Shown piece after piece: positions 50,090-61,200 of a DNA stretch of 64,000 nt. The first letter of the stretch is position 1, and every line of letters begins with the position of its first letter. The notes beneath the pieces were generated by a model. It was not told the origin of the DNA, did not search any database, and saw only the letters and a list, made by a program, of their open reading frames with translations. The position numbers and the translations under genes were made by a program. The stretch is from Verrucomicrobiota bacterium (GTDB taxonomy: Bacteria; Verrucomicrobiota; Verrucomicrobiia; Limisphaerales; JACPZS01): NCBI GenBank assembly GCA_016195385.1, contig JACPZS010000057.1, positions 1 to 64,000 on the forward strand. The letters are read 5' to 3'.

Positions 50090-51538
50090 ATGAATCTCCA
50101 CGAAGAAAAGTTGAAGCTGATCACACGACGGCAATTTTTCCGCGACTGTGGCACGGGCGTCGGTTCCATCGCGTTGGCGTCGCTGCTCAACGAAAATTTG
50201 CTCGCCACTCCCGCCGCTTCTGCGGACCCGCTGCTGCCGCACGCGCCGCATTTCGCGCCCAAGGCAAAGAACATCATTTACCTCCACATGGCCGGAGCGC
50301 CGTCGCAGCTCGATTTGCTCGACTACAAACCGAAGCTGCGTGAGTTGAACAATCAGAAAGTTCCCGAGGAGCTAATCAAGAACGAGCGCTTCGCGTTCAT
50401 CAAGGGCGTGCCAAAAATTCTCGGCACTCCGCACCGGTTCATGCGCCACGGCCAATCGGGTCAGGAAATTTCCGCCGCGTTGCCGCATCTCGCGACGGTG
50501 GCCGACGAAATCGCCATCGTGCGTTCGATGAAAACAGATCAATTCAACCACGCGCCGGCGCAGTTGTTCGTTCACACCGGCTCGGCGCGCCTGGGCCGGC
50601 CCGGCATGGGCGCATGGCTGTCCTACGGGCTGGGCACCGAAGGCCGCAACCTGCCGAGTTTCGTCGTGATGGTTTCGGGAAAGAACGGGCCGGACGGCGG
50701 CGCGTCGCTGTGGGGCAGCGGCTTCTTGCCGACGATTCATCAGGGCGTTCGTCTGCGCTCGCAGGGCGAACCAGTTTTATTTTTATCGAATCCCGAAGGC
50801 ATGGATGCCGAGATGCGCCGCCACACGCTCGACACGATTGAAACGTTGAACAAGATCCAGCTCGGCCGTGTGGGCGATCCCGAAACGGTGACGCGTATCG
50901 CGCAATATGAGATGGCTTATCGGATGCAAGTCAGCGTGCCCGATCTCGTGGACGTCTCAAAGGAGCCGGCTTCCATTCACAAGCTTTACGGCACTGAGCC
51001 GGGCGGGTCTGGCTTCGCGAACAACTGCCTGCTCGCGCGCCGGCTCATCGAGCGTGGCACGCGTTTCGTGCAGCTTTATCACTGGGGCTGGGACTCGCAC
51101 GGCGATGCGAAGGAGAACGACATTCGCTACGGCATGGTGGATCGCTGCCGCGAGGTTGATCAGCCGGCAGCGGCGCTGATCAAGGATCTCAAGCAAAAAG
51201 GTCTGCTGGATCAAACGCTCGTCGTGTGGGGCGGCGAGTTTGGGCGCACGCCGATGAACGAGGCGCGCAATCGCGACGGCTTTCTTGGCCGCGATCATCA
51301 TCCGCACGCATTTTCGATTTGGATGGCGGGCGGCGGCGTCAAGCCCGGCATCACTTACGGCGCAACGGACGAACTGGGTTATCACGCAGTCGAAAATCCG
51401 GTTCACGTTCACGACTTGCAAGCGACGATTCTCCATCTCTGCGGGCTTGATCACAAGCGGCTCACGTATCGCTTCCAAGGCCGCGACTACCGGCTCACGG
51501 ACGTGCATGGTGAAGTGGTGAAGGGGTTGCTGGCTTGA
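50090..51538 (+). CDS. DUF1501 domain-containing (sulfatase-like) protein
   Basis: '[22 protein letters not shown]', '[22 protein letters not shown]', '[14 protein letters not shown]...[19 protein letters not shown]'. Confidence 0.93.
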   Translation: MNLHEEKLKLITRRQFFRDCGTGVGSIALASLLNENLLATPAASADPLLPHAPHFAPKAKNIIYLHMAGAPSQLDLLDYKPKLRELNNQKVPEELIKNERFAFIKGVPKILGTPHRFMRHGQSGQEISAALPHLATVADEIAIVRSMKTDQFNHAPAQLFVHTGSARLGRPGMGAWLSYGLGTEGRNLPSFVVMVSGKNGPDGGASLWGSGFLPTIHQGVRLRSQGEPVLFLSNPEGMDAEMRRHTLDTIETLNKIQLGRVGDPETVTRIAQYEMAYRMQVSVPDLVDVSKEPASIHKLYGTEPGGSGFANNCLLARRLIERGTRFVQLYHWGWDSHGDAKENDIRYGMVDRCREVDQPAAALIKDLKQKGLLDQTLVVWGGEFGRTPMNEARNRDGFLGRDHHPHAFSIWMAGGGVKPGITYGATDELGYHAVENPVHVHDLQATILHLCGLDHKRLTYRFQGRDYRLTDVHGEVVKGLLA

Positions 51539-51637
51539 GCGTGGACGAGCGCGGTTCTTTCCGTGCCGCTTGTTGCACCGCTCCAAGTTCGCTATCGACA
51601 CGTTCTGGTTTTTTAGGGACAACCAACCAATTCACTT

Positions 51638-53131
51638 ATGAAACTTTCGATCAAGTTCGCCACAACTCTGTTGCTCCTCTGCGCCGTCGTCATCAGCCGT
51701 GCCGCCGACAAACCCGCGCCCGCGCTCCCGCGTAGCGCGCCCGAAGCGCAAGGCGTGTCGTCCGCTGGTGTGCTGGCGTTCATTGAAGCCGCCGATCAAA
51801 TCGACGCGATGAACAGTTTCATGCTCGTACGCCACGGCCGTGTCGTCGCCGAAGGTTGGTGGACGCCGTACGATGCGTTGAGCAACCACGAGCTTTATTC
51901 CTTGAGCAAAAGTTTCACTTCGACTGCCGTTGGCCTGGCGGTCGGCGAGGGGAAACTGAGCGTCGATGACGAGGTGTTGAAGTTTTTTCCCGAGGACGCG
52001 CCCGCCGAGCCGAGCACGAACTTGAAGGCGATGCGCGTGCGCGATTTGCTTTCAATGTCCGCCGGGCATCAGGACGAGACGTCGTCTGCGGCCGATAAAA
52101 TTTCCGCCAAGTCATTCCTTGCGCACCCGGTGCCGCATCTGCCGGGGACGCATTTCAAATACAACACGCCCGCGACGTTCATGCAGTCGGCCATCGTGCA
52201 AAAGCTGACGGGCCAGAGCGTGCTGGACTATTTGCGGCCGCGTCTGTTTGAGCCGCTCGGCATCGAGCATCCGGTGTGGAACGCGAATTTCCAGGGCATC
52301 TCGCTCGGCGGTTACGGGCTGCGCGTGCGCACCGAGGACATCGCGAAGTTCGGCCAGCTTTATTTGCAAAAGGGCAAATGGCAGGGCCGGCAACTCATTC
52401 CCGCGTCGTGGATCGAGGCGGCGACGGCCCGGCAGGTTTCCAACGGCAGCAATCCCAAGAGCGATTGGAACCAGGGCTACGGCTACCAATTCTGGCGCTG
52501 CCGCCACAATGCCTATCGCGGCGACGGCGCGTTCGGTCAATACTGTATCGTGGTGCCGGAGCAGGACGCCGTGATCGCGATCACCAGCGGAGTGAAAGAC
52601 ATGCAGGCCGTGATGAACCTGATTTGGGACATTTTGCTCCCGGCCTTGCAACCGCGCCGGCTGCCCGCCGATTCGCTCAATCGTAAAATGCTCGAAACGA
52701 AACTAGCGCACCTCACCGTGCGCACGCCGGAAGGCAACGCGTCGTCTTCGCTCGCCGCGAGAGTGCAGGGCAAAAAATTTGCGTTCCCGGAGAACGATCA
52801 AAAGTTGGAATCCATCGCGCTGACGACTGACGCCAGCGGCGGCCTCGCGATCACGCTGAAATCCAGTGCCGCCGAAAGCCGGTTCGCGTGCGGTCACCAC
52901 GAGTGGAAAAAGGGACGCGGTGCGTTCGGCACTTATCGCGATGAGCCGGTCGCCGCGAGCGCAGCCTGGACGAGCGATGACACCTGCGTCGTGAAGCTTT
53001 GCGCGTACGAGACGCCGTTCTACGCGACGCTCAAACTTCGCTTCGATGGCGATCAAGTTTTCTTCGACTCCGAGCAAAACGTCGGCTTCGGTTCCACCAA
53101 ACGGCCGCAACTTGTCGGACAAGTGAAGTAA
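51638..53131 (+). CDS. Serine hydrolase (class C beta-lactamase-like)
   Basis: 'ELYSLSKSFTSTAVGLAVGEGKLSVDDEV' (SxxK: SKSF), 'FKYNTPATFMQSAIVQKLTG' (Y-x-N). Confidence 0.9.
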   Translation: MKLSIKFATTLLLLCAVVISRAADKPAPALPRSAPEAQGVSSAGVLAFIEAADQIDAMNSFMLVRHGRVVAEGWWTPYDALSNHELYSLSKSFTSTAVGLAVGEGKLSVDDEVLKFFPEDAPAEPSTNLKAMRVRDLLSMSAGHQDETSSAADKISAKSFLAHPVPHLPGTHFKYNTPATFMQSAIVQKLTGQSVLDYLRPRLFEPLGIEHPVWNANFQGISLGGYGLRVRTEDIAKFGQLYLQKGKWQGRQLIPASWIEAATARQVSNGSNPKSDWNQGYGYQFWRCRHNAYRGDGAFGQYCIVVPEQDAVIAITSGVKDMQAVMNLIWDILLPALQPRRLPADSLNRKMLETKLAHLTVRTPEGNASSSLAARVQGKKFAFPENDQKLESIALTTDASGGLAITLKSSAAESRFACGHHEWKKGRGAFGTYRDEPVAASAAWTSDDTCVVKLCAYETPFYATLKLRFDGDQVFFDSEQNVGFGSTKRPQLVGQVK

Positions 53132-53196
53132 ATGGTGCCACGCGAAGCAGCACAAATTTCAATCGACAGATCACGGGAGATGGTTACGTTTTGCAA

Positions 53197-55593
53197 GTGA
53201 AGCCGATTGGCCGCGAAAATCTGATCCAGCAGCGGGCTCATTGGCTCTGGCGTGAGTTTCTGGTCGCCAGCCTCCTGCTCTCCGTCCTTGCCACGACACG
53301 AACGAGTCTTTGCGCGCCAGCACCGACGACTGTGCTGTCGCCAACGCCGGCCATTAAGACTGTCGGGCTGACCAACGATCCGCTGTGCGCGCCCGGCACG
53401 ACCAATCTGCTTCGCCCGCAACAGGCGGGCACGCGACGGATGGTGGAACGGCTGGCCAAAATCCGGGACGAGGCCGATCCGCGTCTAAATCCATTTTTGA
53501 GCGCCGAGGCGGTGCCGATGCTCCGCGCTGCGCTCGCTTCGGCAAAAACACCCCAGCAGATCGTTGCGATACGACCAATGCTCGCTGAGCAGTTGCTCCA
53601 AGCGGGTCAGAGCGAAGCCGCGCTCCAGGAATTTGACGCCCATGTGGACTTTGTCAAAAAGTTGGGCGCGCAACTCGATTCAAAGCAGCGCAGTTTGCTG
53701 GATGTTTATCGCGCGCTCTGTTACCTGCGCATTGGCGAACAGGAGAACTGTCTCACGAACCACACTAGCGATTCGTGCCTGCTGCCCATCCGCGAGGGCG
53801 GAGTCCACAAATTGACGCGTGGTTCCCAAGGCGCAGTCAAAATTTTGTCGGAACATTTGGAACGCTACGAACAGGATTTGCGCGCGCGCTGGCTGCTCAA
53901 CATCGCACACATGACGCTCGGCGAATATCCAGACAAGGTTCCCGCGAAATGGCTTATCCCGCCCAAGACCTTTGAATCTGACTACGACATTAAACGGTTT
54001 CCGGACATCGCGGGCGCCGTTGGATTGGACGTCGAAAATTTGTCAGGTGGCTGTGTGGTTGAAGATTTCGATGGCGATGGTTTTCTCGATCTTATGATTT
54101 CGTCCATCAGCCTCAGCGGCCAACTGCGGCTGTTTCATAACAACGGCGACGGAAGTTTTACCGAGCGCACGGCTGAGGCGGGGCTGACCGGTTTGTTCGG
54201 CGGGCTCAATCTCATTCAAACTGATTACAACAACGACGGCTTTCCGGACGTGCTCGTATTGCGCGGCGCGTGGATGGGCGCGGGCGGGCATCACCCGAAT
54301 TCGCTCTTGCGCAACAACGGCGACGGCACGTTTGACGACGTGACGGAAGAAGCCGGCCTGCTGAGTTTGCATCCCAAACAAGCAGCGGTGTGGTTTGATT
54401 TCAACGGTGATGGCTGGGTGGATTTGTTTGTTGGCAACGAAAGCAGCAATGCCGAGGAAATTCATCCGTGCGAGCTCTATCGTAACAATGGCGACGGCAC
54501 TTTCACCGAGTGCGCCGCGGAATCCGGCCTCGCCGTCAAGGCGTTCATCAAAGGCGCAGCCAGCGCGGACTACAATCAGGATGGCCGGCCGGATCTGTTC
54601 TTGTCCGATCGCGTCGGCGGTAATTTTCTCTTTCGCAACGCCGGCCCGATCGAACCAGGTGCCAGTCCCAAGTCGAAGTGGAAATTCACCAATGTCACCT
54701 CTGCAGCCGGGGTTGAAGAACCCATGCACAGCTTCGCGACCTGGTTCTTCGATTACGACAACGATGGCTGGCCCGACCTCTTCGTCGCGGGCTACAGCAT
54801 CCGCGACGTTGGCGATGTCTGCGCGGACTATCTGGACTTGCCGCACAGCGCGGAACGCGCCCGGCTGTATCACAATAATCACGACGGCACGTTCCGCGAT
54901 GTGACCAAAGAGGCCGGCCTTTACAAAGTAATCCACGCGATGGGCTGCAACTTTGGCGACCTAGACAACGACGGTTGGCTCGACTTCTACGCCGGCACGG
55001 GTGATCCGGACATCGGCACGCTCATTCCCAATCGCATGTTCCGCAACGCCGACGGCAAGCGCTTTCAAGAGGTCACCACTTCGGGTGGCTTTGGTCATCT
55101 GCAAAAAGGCCACGCCATTGCTTTTGCCGATCTTGACAACGACGGCGACCAGGATGTCTTCGAGCAAATGGGCGGCGCCTACAGCGGCGACACCTATCGT
55201 AACGCGCTTTATTTAAATCCGGGACATGGCAATCACTGGCTTACGCTTAACCTTGAAGGCGTGCGCTCCAATCGCGCCGCCCTCGGCGCGCGCATCCGCG
55301 TCATCGTCGCGACGGCGGAAGGTGAACGATCCATTTACAAAACCGTCAGCAGCGGTGCCAGCTTTGGGGCTTCGCCTCTGCGGCAGGAAATTGGACTCGG
55401 CCAGGCGAACGCAATTCGTTCGGTGGAAATTTTCTGGCCGGCAACCGGCAAGACCCAGATCATCGCCGATTTATCGATTGATCGCTTTTACAAAATCCGC
55501 GAAGGCGATCAGGCTGCCATCGCTTGGAATTTGAAAACATTTCAGTTGCCGACGAAAACGATTCCCGGCCAGCACTTGCACGCTCGCGAATAA
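53197..55593 (+). CDS. CRTAC1-like FG-GAP/VCBS repeat protein
   Basis: Repeated 'DFDGDGFLDL', 'LFRNNGDGTFTE..AGL' motifs, C-terminal ASPIC/UnbV-like 'VRSNRAALGARIRVIVATAEG'; GTG start inferred. Confidence 0.85.
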   Translation: MKPIGRENLIQQRAHWLWREFLVASLLLSVLATTRTSLCAPAPTTVLSPTPAIKTVGLTNDPLCAPGTTNLLRPQQAGTRRMVERLAKIRDEADPRLNPFLSAEAVPMLRAALASAKTPQQIVAIRPMLAEQLLQAGQSEAALQEFDAHVDFVKKLGAQLDSKQRSLLDVYRALCYLRIGEQENCLTNHTSDSCLLPIREGGVHKLTRGSQGAVKILSEHLERYEQDLRARWLLNIAHMTLGEYPDKVPAKWLIPPKTFESDYDIKRFPDIAGAVGLDVENLSGGCVVEDFDGDGFLDLMISSISLSGQLRLFHNNGDGSFTERTAEAGLTGLFGGLNLIQTDYNNDGFPDVLVLRGAWMGAGGHHPNSLLRNNGDGTFDDVTEEAGLLSLHPKQAAVWFDFNGDGWVDLFVGNESSNAEEIHPCELYRNNGDGTFTECAAESGLAVKAFIKGAASADYNQDGRPDLFLSDRVGGNFLFRNAGPIEPGASPKSKWKFTNVTSAAGVEEPMHSFATWFFDYDNDGWPDLFVAGYSIRDVGDVCADYLDLPHSAERARLYHNNHDGTFRDVTKEAGLYKVIHAMGCNFGDLDNDGWLDFYAGTGDPDIGTLIPNRMFRNADGKRFQEVTTSGGFGHLQKGHAIAFADLDNDGDQDVFEQMGGAYSGDTYRNALYLNPGHGNHWLTLNLEGVRSNRAALGARIRVIVATAEGERSIYKTVSSGASFGASPLRQEIGLGQANAIRSVEIFWPATGKTQIIADLSIDRFYKIREGDQAAIAWNLKTFQLPTKTIPGQHLHARE

Positions 55594-56078
55594 CGCTCGA
55601 CGACACGGCACCGAGCCGCAGGAAGTTCCAGCCGTGACTTGGGATCCGCATCGCTCCAGTTCGTTTGGGAAACTTGGAGACGTGTTCTTCAAAGATGGCG
55701 GCCAAAACCTTGAGTGTCGCGGCGTATTTTCCCCCTCGTTGTCCAATGCGAGCGCAGGAATCGGTCGAAGTTCGAGCGTCCGTGCGCAAAGCGAAAAACG
55801 CCAGCGCACAAGCTCGACAAATCGTGCCGAGCGCGCTTGCGTGAAAATCTTTGCTCTTGGTTGTCAAATGGACCGGTTACTTTTTAAACTCGCGCCACCT
55901 TTATCCTTGCAACTGAGGGTTGGATGCGACAATTAAAACTCGACTGTGCGCCGCGGCCAATCCACGCAGGTCGCTGATTCAATCCTGTAAAAAGGGGTGA
56001 TACAGCGAGTGCGTGGCGCGCAGCGCAGATGGGTTGACGCTTGTTTTCGATTTTTGCGATAGTATTGGACATCCGGGC

Positions 56079-56153
56079 GGCGGGGTAGCCAAGTGGTAAG
56101 GCACGGCTCTGCAAAAGCTGCATTCGTCGGTTCGATTCCGACCTCCGCCTCCA
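56079..56153 (+). tRNA. tRNA-Cys (GCA), CCA encoded
   Basis: Cloverleaf: acceptor GGCGGGG/CTCCGCC, anticodon loop CTGCAAA, TPsiC GGTTCGATTCC, 3' TCCA. Confidence 0.93.
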
Positions 56154-56258
56154 ACTTCAAGTTGCACTTTTGCAACGGGGATTCGCAGCCCGTTTGGTGT
56201 AGCTGATACACCCAAGGCCACGTTCAGTTTCATAGCTTCGGACAGAAAGTCTGAACTT

Positions 56259-57335
56259 ATGAAACGTCGTTTCATCCTCTATCGCCGCAAACTCGGCGGC
56301 GTATTCTACGTCGAAGACACACAAACGCGGAAGCAGGAAAGCCTGGGCACAAAAAATCGCGCCGAAGCGGTGTCGTTGCTCAACGCTCGCAATGAATCCG
56401 TCCGCCAGCCGCAACTGAATCTCCAAATCGCCAAGGCATATCTGGCCGGAACGGATTCAGGCGTCTCAACGCGGACGTGGCAAAATGCGCTTGATACCAT
56501 CGTCGAAACCAAGATCGGTTCAACCCAGGATCGCTGGCGGCGCGCGGCGAAAGAAACCGCATTGGACTCCATTCGTCACCGCATCATTCTTGAAACTCAA
56601 GCCGAGCATCTGCTCGCTTGCCTCAAGGCGGGCACGGTCAGCACGAATGTCCATCTGCGGAAACTCCACAACTTTTGCCTTTCAATGAACTGGCTGCCGT
56701 GGCCGCTCATTCCCAAGCGTCTCTGGCCGGAAGTGCGCTTCAAGGAAAGACGCGCCATCACCAGCGAAGAACATCAGCTCATCATTGCGAGGGAAAAGAA
56801 CCCGGAGCGACGCAGCTTCTACGAACTGTGCTGGCATCTCGGCGGTTCGCAAACCGACATCGCCAATCTCAAGGCGGAAGACATTGACTGGCCCAACCAA
56901 ACCATCGCCTATGCCCGGCAAAAGACCGGCAGCCTCGCGATGATCCACTTCGGCCCGGACATTGAGGCGATTTTGCGCCGGCTCAACTCAACGGGATATT
57001 TGTTCCCATATCTGCAATCGGTTCGCTCTGGCGACCGCGCCACGGAATTCAAGCAACGGTGCGATGGATTGGGCATCAAAGGCGTGTCGCTGCACTCCTA
57101 CCGCTACGCTTGGGCGGAGCGGGCGAAAACGTGCGGCTACCCGGAGCGGTTTGCACAAGAAGCGCTCGGTCACAACAGCAAGGCCGTGCATCGCTCCTAT
57201 TCGCGAAAGGCCAAGGTGAGGTTGCCCTCGTTGGAAAGCTACGAAAAACAAAACATGGAAGGCCGCATTATTCCGTTGTGCCAGCCCCCGCCCAAACCCG
57301 AAAACAATGGTCACTCGATTTCAGCGGCTGGCTAA
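56259..57335 (+). CDS. Tyrosine-type site-specific recombinase/integrase
   Basis: C-terminal 'LHSYRYAWAERAKTCGYPERFAQEALGHNSKAVHRSYSR' (HxxR, LGH, catalytic Tyr); adjacent to the tRNA-Cys 3' end. Confidence 0.85.
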   Translation: MKRRFILYRRKLGGVFYVEDTQTRKQESLGTKNRAEAVSLLNARNESVRQPQLNLQIAKAYLAGTDSGVSTRTWQNALDTIVETKIGSTQDRWRRAAKETALDSIRHRIILETQAEHLLACLKAGTVSTNVHLRKLHNFCLSMNWLPWPLIPKRLWPEVRFKERRAITSEEHQLIIAREKNPERRSFYELCWHLGGSQTDIANLKAEDIDWPNQTIAYARQKTGSLAMIHFGPDIEAILRRLNSTGYLFPYLQSVRSGDRATEFKQRCDGLGIKGVSLHSYRYAWAERAKTCGYPERFAQEALGHNSKAVHRSYSRKAKVRLPSLESYEKQNMEGRIIPLCQPPPKPENNGHSISAAG

Positions 57336-57716
57336 TGTCGGCCTTTCCGCAATCCGCACCGTCGGCAAGGGCGCACGCGGGACGCTGGCCATTAGTTCGA
57401 TCACACCGGCGACCGGAGAATCGCGGTTTCCCGGTGGCGAACGGTGCAGGAATTGCCATAGGCGTTTGAGCAGAAGAAAAAAACTTAAACTATTTTTCGC
57501 CCTGTGAACATTGGATGAAATTAGTGTCGAAACCGGAAATCAGCAAAGTTACCCCGGGTAAAATCAGCGTGCTTTTGTGTCAAGTGTCGGCAGTAACAGC
57601 GGTTTTGTTCAATGTTTGCAGGGCTTCGGTTGCCCAATTCGCAGTTCAACAAAAGTGCGCCTGATAAAATAGTGGTGTCGTTGAATGAATCAGCGACGCA
57701 ACCAAGAAAGCAAAAT

Positions 57717-57944
57717 ATGGAAACAACTGAAATGACGGACACGCTCAAAAGCATCAACACAACTCCACATCTTTGCCGGAGCAAGGTAAAGCAAACCGCG
57801 CTGGAAATTGCCTCGGCGATCCGGCCCGCCAATAAATTCAGCCGAGTTGGCAGGAGCTTCGTTGAACGCATCGAGGCGAAAGTCCGCGTTGCCATCCGTG
57901 AGGAAGTCAGGATTCATCCCAGCAAAGGCAAGACACTTCTATGA
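57717..57944 (+). CDS. Small hypothetical island protein
   Basis: ORF METTEMTDTLKSINTTPHL...; basic C-terminal helix. Confidence 0.45.
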   Translation: METTEMTDTLKSINTTPHLCRSKVKQTALEIASAIRPANKFSRVGRSFVERIEAKVRVAIREEVRIHPSKGKTLL

Positions 57945-57962
57945 TGCGTTGAACCGGTTGCG

Positions 57963-58262
57963 TCACGCGCGCCCGCTGGCCCTTTGCCGGCGGGCGTTTC
58001 TTTCCCGCCAATAGTTCGCGATGGCATCGCTGGCGCGGGCGAGCCATTTTTCGTCGCGGCGGAATTGCTCCAATGTTTCGGTGGCGAAGAACTTCGTGCT
58101 GTTGCGGGCGGGATGGCCGAGCGGTTTCAACAAGCCTGCCGCAACGAGCATGGGAATTTCTTGTGGTTCAAAGCCGAGAAACCATGCCGCCTGGGTTGCA
58201 TCAAGACGAGCGGGAACAATCTTCCAGCCGAGAAATTCGGATTGTTGCGCGGTCACATTCAT
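57963..58262 (-). CDS. Winged-helix/excisionase-like DNA-binding protein
   Basis: 'LDATQAAWFLGFEPQEIPMLVAAGLLKPLGHPARNSTKFFATETLEQF' AlpA/MerR-like helix-turn-helix; ATGA overlap with the methylase stop. Confidence 0.6.
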   Translation of the reverse strand: MNVTAQQSEFLGWKIVPARLDATQAAWFLGFEPQEIPMLVAAGLLKPLGHPARNSTKFFATETLEQFRRDEKWLARASDAIANYWRERNARRQRASGRA

Positions 58263-61200
58263 ACGCTCACAGCCGCCCGGCGCTTGGGCCGGGGCGAATG
58301 TGCATGGGTTTGTTTTTCGGAATTCTTCTGTGCGGTTTCATCAAGCGCATCGGCATCAACCTGGCTGGGGGCTTGGTTCTTGGTCAGGTCGAGTTTTTCT
58401 TCGATCTCACTCTGACGGCGGGTCAATTCCTGGTAACGCTCCTCGCGCTCGAAGTGCGCGCCGACTTTGGTTTCCAATTCTTTCGCACGTTTGGCAGCGT
58501 CGGCGATGTCGTATTCAAGTTTCGACGCACGCTCCTCGAATCCTTGGACGTTTGCTTCGAGCGAACGGATTGTGCCCTGCGCCGTGTCTGTCACGCGCGC
58601 GGCGTAACTGTTCTTCCCGCGCACAATCATCTCGACGTTGTTGTTGAAGGTGGGACGCAGAAACAAATCGAAGCCTGCAAAGCGCCCAACCCTCACGTCG
58701 TCGCCGAAACGATTTTTGATCTTCTCGGCGCGGCGGACAATCAATTCCCCTGCGATGCCACGGTTGTCGAGGGTTTGGCCGTCAATTTCGATGCTGAACT
58801 TGTCACCGGAAGTGTCCTGCCGCGTGGCGATGTCCTGACGCAAGTTTGTGAGCCGGCCTGTGAACGCCTCGGCGTCCTCGTGCGAGCGCCGGAGATTGGT
58901 GCGGATGCGGTATTGCTCCTCGGCGTGCGCGGAGCGGAGTCGCGTGAGCCGAATCAACTCTGCGTCCACTTGGGCTTTCTCAATCACGAGCGGATTGCCT
59001 GATGCGATGGCCTTGACTTCGGCGTAGGTCAGTGCGGCCGAGTCCAAGTCCTCAAGGCGGCGAATTGTCATATCGCCGCTCATCACCTGCGCGATGAACT
59101 TGGCTTTCGTTTCCAAGGTTTGCCACATATACGCGTCGAACGAGCCTTCGGTGACGTAGCGGTAAATCGAGATGACCTCGTTTTTGTTTCCCTGTCGGAG
59201 AATCCGCCCCTCGCGCTGTTCCACGTCAGCCGGACGCCACGGAGCGTCGAAGTGATGTAGCGCGATGAGTCGCTCCTGAACATTCGTGCCCGAACCCATT
59301 TTCTGCGTGCTGCCGAAAAGGACGCGAACTTTGCCCGCCCGCACGTCGCGAAACAACGACAGCTTGCTCGCGTCTGAATCATAGTCCTGGATGAAGGCGA
59401 TTTCTGCGCTCGGCACTCCAAGTCGCTCCAACTTCTCCGCCGCGTCCCGATAAACCGAGAAGCCTCTGTCCTTCGGCGTGGAGAGGTCGCAAAAGACGAG
59501 TTGCGCGGAACGCTCCGGCTTCGACTCCTGCCAGGTGCGAAAAATATTTGCGACCGCCTGATTGACCTTGCCCTGCGGGTCGTCCGACGCGGAAGGTTTC
59601 ATCAGCCGGAGATCCAAAGCCGCCTTCCTCCCCTCCGACGTGATTTTCAGCATGTTGTCTTCGCTCGGATCAACGCGATTGGTTTTCAACCTTTCAGCAC
59701 GCGCGGCAAGTTCCTGAACGAACGCCTTCAGCTCCGGCGTTGCGGGTGCGTTGCGAATGGTGGGCTTTTCACCGTCGAGTTTTGGACGCGGCAAGTTAAG
59801 CATCGCGGCGGTTTGCACGTCGGCGGATTGACGGAAAATCTGCATCAATTCCGGGACGTTGATGAAGCGGGCAAAGCGGGTATTCAAACGATAGCCAGCG
59901 CCATCCGGCGAAAGTTCCATCGCCGTCACCGGCTCGCCGAAAGTTGCCGCCCACGAATCAAAGTGATGCAGGTTGTGTTTTTTCAAATCATCCGGTTGCA
60001 GGTAACGCTGCATCGTGAACATCTCGGCCATGCTGTTCGCGATCGGCGTGCCCGTGGCGAAGACGACACCCCCGCCGCCGTTCATGGACTGGACGTGGCG
60101 CACCTTGAGATACATATCGAACGCACGTTCGCTGGCGGTCTGCGGTAGTCCGGCAATGCGCGTCATCTTTGTGAGATAAAACAGATTCTTGAAGTAGTGC
60201 GCCTCGTCCACAAAAATGCGGTCCACACCAAGTTCCTCGAACGTCAGCGTGTTGTCTTTTTTGTGGTCAGCGGCCAGAGCCTGAAGCTTGGCTTCGAGCC
60301 GCTTCTTCGCCTTTTCCAGTTCCTTCACCAAGCGGCGATTGGAACTGTCGGCGTGCTCCAGCCGGATCATCTCCAACTCGTGAAGCTGTTCGTCGAAGAA
60401 CCGCTTTTGCGTGTCGTATGAGAGTGGAATACGCTCGAAACCGGAATGGGTGACAATCACTGCGTCCCAATTTCCCGTTGCAATGCGGCTGAAAAGCTTT
60501 TTCCGATTCTGCGACTCGAAATCCTCTTTGCCCGCGACCAGGATGTTTGCTCCCGGATACAGCGTGAGTAATTCAGTCGAGAACTGGCCGAGCATGTGGT
60601 TCGGCACGGCAAACATCGGCTTGCGGGCGAGGCCGAGCCGCTTCAATTCCATCGCAGCGGCGACCATCGTGTAGGTTTTGCCCGCGCCTACCACATGGGC
60701 GAGCAACGTGTTCGGCGTTTGCAGAATCCGCCAGACGCCGGCCTTTTGATGGCGATGGAGTTGAACTGCCTGGCTTGCACCGGGCAACGTCAGGTGATCG
60801 CCGTTGAATGTGCGAAGCCGGGTGTGGTTGAACGTGTCGTTGTAAAGGCGGCACAGTCGCTCGCGCCTTGAATCGTCGGACCAAACCCATTCCTTGAACC
60901 GTTCCTTGATGCGCTCTTGCTTCTCGCGCGCGGCCTCGGTTGCCTGTGCATTGACGACGGGCTTTTTATCCACCATGTCATACACGGTCGGAGTCTTGAG
61001 ATTGAGCGCGTCCTCGATGAGTTCGAGGCCGGTGTAACGATCTGTTCCCCAATCCGTCGTGTTGGAAGTCGCGTTGCGTGCGTCCCAATCTGCGTTCATG
61101 TGCCAAGAGCCGAGCGCGTGGACGTGCCCGATTTCGACACCGGATGAGACGTTGAGGAGCTTGTGAATGAATTGCTTCACGTCGTCCGGCGGCAGCCACG

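Noticed and set aside
58073-59002. 309-aa plus-strand ORF in the island
   Set aside because: Antisense to the methylase 3' end; no motif support.
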